Shown: piece by piece, positions 57,465 through 64,000 of the stretch
How the letters are laid out: every line of letters begins with the position of its first letter
Numbering within the stretch: the first letter of the stretch is position 1
Assembly (NCBI RefSeq): GCF_964340395.1
Contig: NC_135559.1
Location: 20,170,650-20,234,649, forward strand
Direction: 5' to 3'
Source: Glandiceps talaboti
Lineage: Eukaryota; Hemichordata; Enteropneusta; Spengelidae
DNA: 64,000 nt
Made by a program: the position numbers and the translations under genes
The notes under the pieces: model-generated
What the model was told of the DNA's origin: nothing
The model's input: only the letters and a program-made list of their open reading frames with translations
Databases searched by the model: none

Positions 57465-59722
57465 CTTGTACAGGATGTTATATAATGACATCATAGGTGT
57501 GAACACCTGCACTGATTTGTTTAGATGCTATCTCATTTGCATACAATGAGAAGTGATAATGAATCTCCAAATATGTGACCTTTGACATCAGCTGGTGAAG
57601 AGGAGTACCTTTTATCTATAGAATTGTTGACAGCAAGTTTATGAATTTCTTTTGTTGGTGATGTATTACATTTCCATACAATCTCAACTTTCAAACACAT
57701 TTTCTCAATCTTGTTGAGGGGAGGGGGGGGGGGGCATTTCTTTTCCATTCATGAAATGTGTAAGGAATGTAAGGGTATCATTGTTTTCCAAGAAGTGGGG
57801 GTTTTTTATACGCTTTCAAAGTAAAAAGGCCAGAAAAGATTTCACAATGAGTGAGAATTTTTATTGTAACATTAAGAGACTAAAAATAAAGTAAAATAAA
57901 GTAAAAGTCAGTACAAGTCATTATAGGCCTGTCTATAGTTACTTACTATATATGAAGTATACATTGCAGTGACCTGTCTATAGTTACTTACTATATGAAG
58001 TATATATCGTGGTTGTATATTGAATATAATATGGTGTTTGCTTCATTACTTTTTCAACCCTATATTGTTGTCAATTTATCTCCGATGTATGTTGTATAAA
58101 TCTGTGTATTGATTGTAAATCTGTTTATTTCTAAAATACAGAGAAAACCCTACTTTGGGGGATGTAGTTAAACAAAGATCTGAAATCAAGCTAATTATCA
58201 ATCTATGTCTTGACTTTTAACCCTATTAGTCTGTGACAGTGCTATAATTATGTATTTCTCCCTTGTATCAATTGTGTCTTTTACTTTTGAATGTTGGCGT
58301 TATTAACTTTTTTATTATAGCAGGGCATGAAAAATTTCCCTCTGGGATCAATTAATTGTTTTGTATTCATATTCCTATTCGTATTCCTATTCCTATTCGT
58401 ATTCCTATACCAGTACTTTAACAGTTAGTATTTTAATTTGTTTAGGACAGCTTGTGTGACATCATGTGATCATCATGTGATCATCCTGTTACAGTCTATA
58501 GAATTATAAACCATATACAGAATTACAATGTTTAGTATGCTAATCTTGTAAAAGTGTGAAAATTTCACAGATTGGGGTTTTTTCATCACCTATAAAGATA
58601 TACCAAATTCTTTAATAGCAGAGTTTAACTTTTTCAAAATGATGCATAAAGAGGTGTGCATAGTTGATACCTGATTCCAACTCCCCATATTTGATGTCCA
58701 CGACCTTTGAACTAACCATGGAAGTATGAACTAACATATCAGTAAACAACATAGGCAACATTCCTTTTTATGTATCAGATTACGACATAGTTGAACACCT
58801 ACCTGAATAAACTGACAACTCAAATAACAGGAAGTATTACCTTATTTGTAGAACAATGTATAGATAAGAAAAGAAAGAACGACAGTAAATATTTTTGCTA
58901 AGGTTTTAGAGTTCAAATAAATGTTTGGAGGCAATCAAATGTTAACTTTTATCCAAATCAGTGGCCCACTGCTGGTCATCGTGCTTAGTAAGAATCCTAT
59001 AAATTTATAAATTTGTTGACAAGTAATTATAATTTGTATTTGTATTGTTTACACATGGACATCAAGCCAGTGTACATCAACAACTAGTAGACAGGTAATT
59101 CAGCTAATTAGAATAATATAAACATTTCTAGTACTGGTTATTACATTTTCCAATATGTGAAAAAATACTCTAAGAATTGACAGCATGTGTGTCTTTAGGC
59201 AAAATAAACAAAAAATGTTTATTTCCGATAACATGACTTCAAAAAATCGGGTAGGTGGGTCAGAATTTTATTTTATTTTGCTTTGAAAAGTACTTTGACT
59301 CCAAGATAAGATACTTGTCGAACACAATACTTCTGAGAGAGTTTGATGAGGTGTAAAAGAAGTCTTAAATGAAGACAATGATAAGTTAAGTAGATGAACA
59401 CGTTATGCAGACTGTACTTTTGTAGCCCAGGACTTGAGAATAATGACTATAGAGGATGCAAAGGCATGAAGGTGTACATGCAAATAGAAGTCAGTTGTTA
59501 CCATTTTACCTTTTTGCATACAAAAAAAAATTTATGGGTTGGGGCTTAAAATAAGGTCGGTCATGTTATCGGAAACGCACTTCTAGTATTATTTTTAATT
59601 TGGCCTTAGAGAAATAGCCTGTATACAACACTGAATTACTGAGTACGATAACTCGTCTTATCCATACGAGATGTAACAGAGAAACACAAGAGTGCAATAA
59701 TCAGGGTATTAGTGGATATACT
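57465..59722. other. Spacer between the two beta-like genes
   Basis: AT-rich sequence between the 5' end of the chimeric gene and the 3' end of the second beta-like gene. It contains a G-run near 57718-57735 and a short attcctattc repeat near 58363-58408. I see no exon or RNA gene. Confidence 0.5.
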
Positions 59723-59828
59723 AGTCTGTAAGGTACGTCGCAACAGGGCGCCCTCACACATCAGTCGACCCCTTTCATAGGGATAGAACAGGCCAGTGAG
59801 GGTGAGCGACATAACATATCTTACAGTC
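59723..59828. mobile_element. About 100-bp foldback MITE, copy 3
   Basis: Starts agtctgtaaggtacgtcgca and ends gcgacataacatatcttacagt; the inner gcgccctcaca and agtgagggt arms are as in the copies at 18038 and 19005. It ends about 28 bp beyond the stop codon of the second beta-like gene, so it is probably inside that gene's 3' UTR. Confidence 0.8.
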
Positions 59829-59855
59829 CATAGAAATATTGGACAAGTTAACACT

Positions 59856-62800
59856 TTATGGGACTTTTTCAGCCTGTCCATTGATTTGTATGGAAAAGTT
59901 TAGTATTCCCTGACCCATGGAATGATGGATGTTCTGTGCCCACGCCTTGCATTGCACATCAACCAAAGTATTCGGGGCCACATTTAGGAACCTGACAGCC
60001 ATTAATGGAACAAGATATGGTTGGTCACCCTCACTTTCCCCCAGATACGGGAAAAACTTGAAATTTAAGTTGTTCTGAATATTGTATTCCAGAGTTCCTA
60101 CATCAGCCTGATCGTCACGTGTCTGAAAAAATTGAAATTGTATGAAATGACAATATCATTAAAAATGAAATACCACAAAAAGAAATAGCACAAGCTCAGT
60201 TTTACTGAAGTGAAAATACTATTTTCAAAAGTGTTAGTGAAAAATACTAATAGAGCTTCCAGTGTTAGTGTTTAATAATAAATGTCAACATGCCAGGAAA
60301 AAACAAAAGTGTTGCCATGTGAAATATAGAGGGTGATGTTACCTTTCCAGAAGGAAATGTTACCTTACATAAAACTTTGATTAAACTATTCTGGTTCTTA
60401 AAGTGGCCATATGGATGAGAATTTGGTGTATATTTTGGATTTTTATTTGATAAAACAGCTTCACTATGTTTTTCTATTTGAAAAAATAATGTGAAATAAC
60501 ATATACCAAGTTCATGTTCATAACTTAATACATTGCAAAAAGATGCAAAAAGTGCAAAAAGTTTGTTATTGTACGTACAATAACAAACATTTTACACATT
60601 GTTTAATCTTTTGCAGTTTATTGAGTTGCAAACATAGACTTGGTATATGTTATTTCACATTATTTTTTCAAGTAGAAAAACATAGTGAAGCTGTTTTATC
60701 AAATAAAAATCCAAAATAAATACCAAATTCTCATCCATATGGCCACTTTAATGGCGATTGTTGTCTGACAATATTAGAACAGTAAATTGCAAAGTAGGCC
60801 AAATTGTGGTCATTTTTTATAAATAATTCAGAATATCTATTAGTAAATTGAGATGTGGTAACAGTGTGTCTGTTTGTGGTTAATATTGGGATGCTTCAAA
60901 GTAACCCATTGTAAAATATAATGTCAGAAATGTATCTATCACAAGAGTAGGGGTTATAAATGTCAACATGTCGGGAACAAACAAAAGTATTACAATGTTG
61001 TTAACTATAGAGGGCGATGTTACCTTTCCAGTGCATGTCACAGGGATAGCATCTGGGTTATAGAACTCAACAATTTCTTCTGGTATTGAGCTATTTCGGT
61101 AACTTCTTGGTCTCCAGCGTGGTGTCTTTGGTTAAAAAAACAAAACAAATAAAAGTCAAATATTTATAGTCATGTAATTTTTAGATTACTACTTGAAAAC
61201 TGAAGTAAATTTAGAATAAAATAGAATCATTATTGCATCCGTTAAAGTGGCCATATGGATTAGGATTGGAGTATTTAATTGACATTTTAATTTTTAAAAC
61301 AATTTTTTCATGGCTTCCTGTTAAGAAGTTAATGTGAAAATACATTAACAAAGTCTGTATTTGTAACTCAATACATTGCAAAAAGCTAAAAAATGTTTTA
61401 AAATTTTGTTATTGAACACATTTATTATTGTTTTGGGACTTAGCATATGTTGTTTCACGTTGATCTTTCAAGTAGGAGGCCATGATAAAGTTATTTTATC
61501 AATTAAAAATCTAAAATAAATACCCAATCCTCATCCATATGGACATTTTAAGAAAACCACATACTAGTTGTATGAATATACTAATTGTGAAAAAGGAATA
61601 CTGTACTATAGAATGTAACATGTAGCATGTAAGTAGGACGTAAACTACTGCTCTGCACGATGTCTACATTCGCATCCAAAAGTTCGGATTTCCCTCATCT
61701 CTAATCACCAGATTTGAAAGTCAATGACTAGATGTTAGTAAGTGCATACATTTTGTGAATCTTACCTTTATAAAAAAGAAAAGGCAAGGTTTACCAGTAT
61801 CAAATCCATAGTTGGGTGAACTACAGAACTCAGATATAAGTGCTAAGGAAAAATAACACCTTCGGTTAAAGTTATCCCTTGATGTTGGGCCAGAAGGACA
61901 ATCTTCATAGAGCCTGTAATCAGCATCATTGTACACTGAAATAGAATTGAACATAAATTTACAACCATGAAAAAAACCCAATGGCATTTGGTTGAATGAA
62001 GTGAGCCAAGACTTCACACAAAGGTATAATTAGGTAAAACAACAATACATGCTGGGAGATATGTGGTTGTTGCCTCAACAATTATGTTCCACTCTCCATT
62101 AGGTGGCATACAGAATTGAAAACAGCTGTTGAAGTGGCACTGACTCACCACAGTGTACCAAAATGGCCAAATATAATATACTTTGATCTGTTATTGTCAT
62201 AATTATTTTAATGATTATTGCCATTTTGGAAGGGTATCTACAATAGCTCCCAGGATACACCTCTCTTGTCACTTGAAGTCTTTTTTTCTGATGTGTTCTC
62301 AGACTCTTGCTTGGTGGTGGTAGCCATTAAAGCAATGGATTATGGGTAAACCAAGACTTGAGTAGAAGGGAGAATCCATTTACAAATTGATGACTGATGT
62401 ACAGTGATAGTTTGATAAACCAATCGGATTCAAATGTGATCAAAAGATATGACTGCAGGGTTATAACTTTACGTACTGTATTTCATGTCTACTGACTTTC
62501 AGTGGTTTTGCTTACATTTGTTAACACTGTAACTACAAGGGGGTAAATATATAGTAAAAGTGACATTATTTCCCATTACCGGTATATTGTACCATAATTT
62601 TAGTGGGGAACCCTGGTAAAATGACTGGGCATCTCATGTATAGTTTCTACCTACATTGCAACCTTGTCAAAAACATTGGTAGGGAACCTGGTGAAATGAC
62701 TGGGAAACTCAGGTAGATTTTACCTATGTAATACTGCTGGTAAAATGAGTTGAGAAGTCAGGTAGATTTTACTTTATACTAACAACCTCAAAAAAAATCA

Positions 62801-63291
62801 CTGAACACTGGTAGGGAGCCCTGGTAAAATGATTAGGGAGCACGGGTAGATTTTACCTACTGACCACCCTGAACAGAAACACTGACTGTACTTGTCCTTT
62901 ACCATTCTGTTGTGTTTATAAATCAAGTGACCCCTTCCTCTTTGGGGAAGACTAGAAATATAAACAATTTTCAGAGTGTTGAAAGGACAAGTACAGTTGG
63001 TAGACCTGAAATATGTAGTTAATTAAAGCAAGTTGAGGCTTATCCTTTGATCAGTTCTTATCAGATTGACAAAATACACATTGTGGGTAAGACTGCCCTC
63101 ACTGGTGAAGACTATTGTTGACCCCCACCCCCATCCCCACAACCCTGAAAATAAAGTCAAAGTTGAGTGAATACAAATACTGAATTTACCTTCAAGCAGC
63201 TGGTCTATCTCCTGTATATAGTTGACATATGATGTCTGTTGATTTAAATTCAACACCACAGTCTCTGTACTTGGTACCATCTGCAGCAATT
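59856..63291 (-). CDS. Second Na+/K+-ATPase beta-type protein (5' part outside the window)
   Basis: Four exons seen: 63291-63190, 61935-61766, 61125-61024 and 60122-59856, all GT-AG with phases 1, 1, 0, 0. The last two are 102 and 267 bp, the same lengths as in the gene at 54101, so the two are tandem paralogues. The protein reads ...YIQEIDQLLE, YEDCPSGP, NYGFDTGKPCLFFFIK, RWRPRSYRNSS, IPVTCTGK, FFPYLGESEG, VPLMAVRFLNVAP and VQCKAWAQNI, ending GQAEKVP. The six ectodomain cysteines are present (DC, RRC, EFC, KPC, VTC, VQC). NSS and NFS are possible glycosylation sites. Identity to the neighbour is moderate, so the duplication is old. The N-terminal exon(s) would lie right of 64000; whether it has a membrane helix or an angiopoietin-like leader cannot be seen. 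Confidence 0.88.
60282..60352. repeat. Partial copy of an exon border of the second beta-like gene
   Basis: Matches 60957-61033 (aaatgtcaacatg.c.ggaa, aaacaaaagt, atagagggtgatgttacctt tccag). The copied part spans the intron plus the donor (ggaaag|gtaac on the minus strand) and ends a few bases into the exon, so it is a duplicated donor without its exon. Confidence 0.65.
60399..60751. mobile_element. TTAA-flanked foldback MITE, copy 2
   Basis: Best-preserved copy: 353 bp, starting TTAAAGTGGCCATATGGATG and ending with its inverse, CATCCATATGGCCACTTTAA-like. The arms are near-perfect over about 150 bp (gataaaacagcttcactatg versus catagtgaagctgttttatc), with a short centre at ttgttattgtacgtacaataac. 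It lies in an intron of the second beta-like gene. Confidence 0.92.
61242..61551. mobile_element. TTAA-flanked foldback MITE, copy 3
   Basis: 310 bp, from TTAAAGTGGCCATATGGAT to atccatatggacattTTAA. The centre is more diverged and the palindrome shortened. In an intron of the second beta-like gene. Confidence 0.85.
62565..62870. repeat. About 70-bp degenerate tandem repeat
   Basis: Four diverged units with ggtaggga.ccctggtaaaatga and caggtagattttacct. A single related segment may lie near 37595-37650. In an intron of the second beta-like gene. Confidence 0.6.
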
Positions 63292-64000
63292 CTAGATGTG
63301 ATCAAAATAAAATATACAGTCACTCTATCGAGTTGATTTATAAACATTTCATAGACACACTAGCTTTATTTATATGCTGTGTTTGTCCTGTGAACGGAAT
63401 CAAAATGCCAAGGACAAATTCTTTCCTTGTAAAATGCAAATGCAAAAGTAAATTTATCAGTTTCTGTGATAACAAAGTGATAATTTGAAAATGTTTCATT
63501 CACTCCCCTTATTCCCAAATCTAATAGAATTCAGAAATCTTGACTGGAAACTATTCTAATATCTAAGATAACAAACACACTACAGGATGCTAATTGTTAC
63601 GGACATTTAGGAAAGCTTTAATGTGGTCATATGGATGACAAATGGCAATTTATTTTGGATTTTAGAAAACAACTTTACAGTGTTTTCTAACTTGAAGAAA
63701 ATAAAAGGAAACAGCATCTACCAACTCCGTGTTTGAACATCAAAAAATTGAAAACATGTAAAAAAAAAAAAATGAGTGAAAAGGTTTGTTATTGTATGTA
63801 CAATAACAAATATTTTACATAAAAATACTATCTTTTTGAAATTTATTTACAAACTTACAAACAAGGACTTGATAGAGATGTTACCTCAGATTTGTTTTTG
63901 AAGTAGAAAAACAGTAGAGTTATTTTACCGACTGTGATTTGGTTATGTGTAACATGGATTGTTACTGGTTCATATTTACTCTTTCATCAGATGCACAGCC
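63292..64000 (-). other. Intron of the second beta-like gene, right window edge
   Basis: No further coding exon is recognised upstream of the exon at 63291. Most of the stretch is a diverged MITE copy (63618 to about 63930). Confidence 0.5.
63618..63930. mobile_element. TTAA-flanked foldback MITE, copy 4 (eroded)
   Basis: Starts TTAATGTGGTCATATGGATG and keeps the central ttgttattgtatgtacaataac palindrome and the right-arm part gaagtagaaaaacag. The right terminus is no longer recognisable. Confidence 0.7.

Noticed and set aside
59636-59881. Minus-strand 81-codon frame near the stop of the second beta-like gene
   Set aside because: It starts inside the last exon in another frame and runs into the 100-bp MITE; no independent support.

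Overview
The window is nuclear DNA from a bilaterian animal. Genes are broken by GT-AG introns of about 0.1 to 5 kb, coding exons make up only a few percent, and introns and spacers are full of microsatellites, minisatellites, foldback elements and tRNA-derived SINEs. The genes fit a marine invertebrate (deuterostome or spiralian), but I cannot name the species. All gene models were built by hand from splice sites, reading phase and protein similarity.

Layout. (1) About 1-12.9 kb, + strand: a Rab6 GTPase gene without its first exons, which lie left of the window. It has two tandem copies of a 94-bp exon (3736-3829 and 3912-4005) whose joint use or joint omission would break the frame, and two alternative last coding exons (12414-12481 and 12812-12885) giving different prenylation tails. 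Its introns hold several tandem arrays, including a 3.4-kb minisatellite at 4.66-8.06 kb. (2) About 12.9-20.6 kb: Rab6 3' region and spacer with small repeats and no supported gene. (3) 20.6-38.3 kb, - strand, with a likely leader exon near 50 kb: a complete ACSL3/ACSL4-type long-chain acyl-CoA synthetase, 13 coding exons, 2124 nt including the stop, 707 residues. A 103-bp tandem repeat next to exon 10 carries copies of that exon's splice acceptor and 5' part. (4) About 49-50.7 kb: probable divergent promoter; an unrecognised + strand gene starts with ATG at 50680. (5) 51-53.5 kb: (AT)n, G-rich and 37-bp repeat arrays. (6) 54.1-57.4 kb, - strand: a five-exon gene for a predicted 390-residue protein that joins a signal peptide and an angiopoietin-like N-terminal Cys/coiled-coil region to a Na+/K+-ATPase beta-type ectodomain. 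(7) 59.9-63.3 kb, - strand: a second, diverged ATPase-beta-type gene with the same exon structure, cut at its 5' end by the window edge.

Rab6 (Golgi transport) and ACSL3/4 (fatty acid activation at ER and lipid droplets) are housekeeping genes with no evident joint role here. The two beta-like genes are a tandem paralogous pair. The strongest novel candidates are the secreted angiopoietin-like/ATPase-beta chimera and the two duplicated-exon pairs in Rab6.
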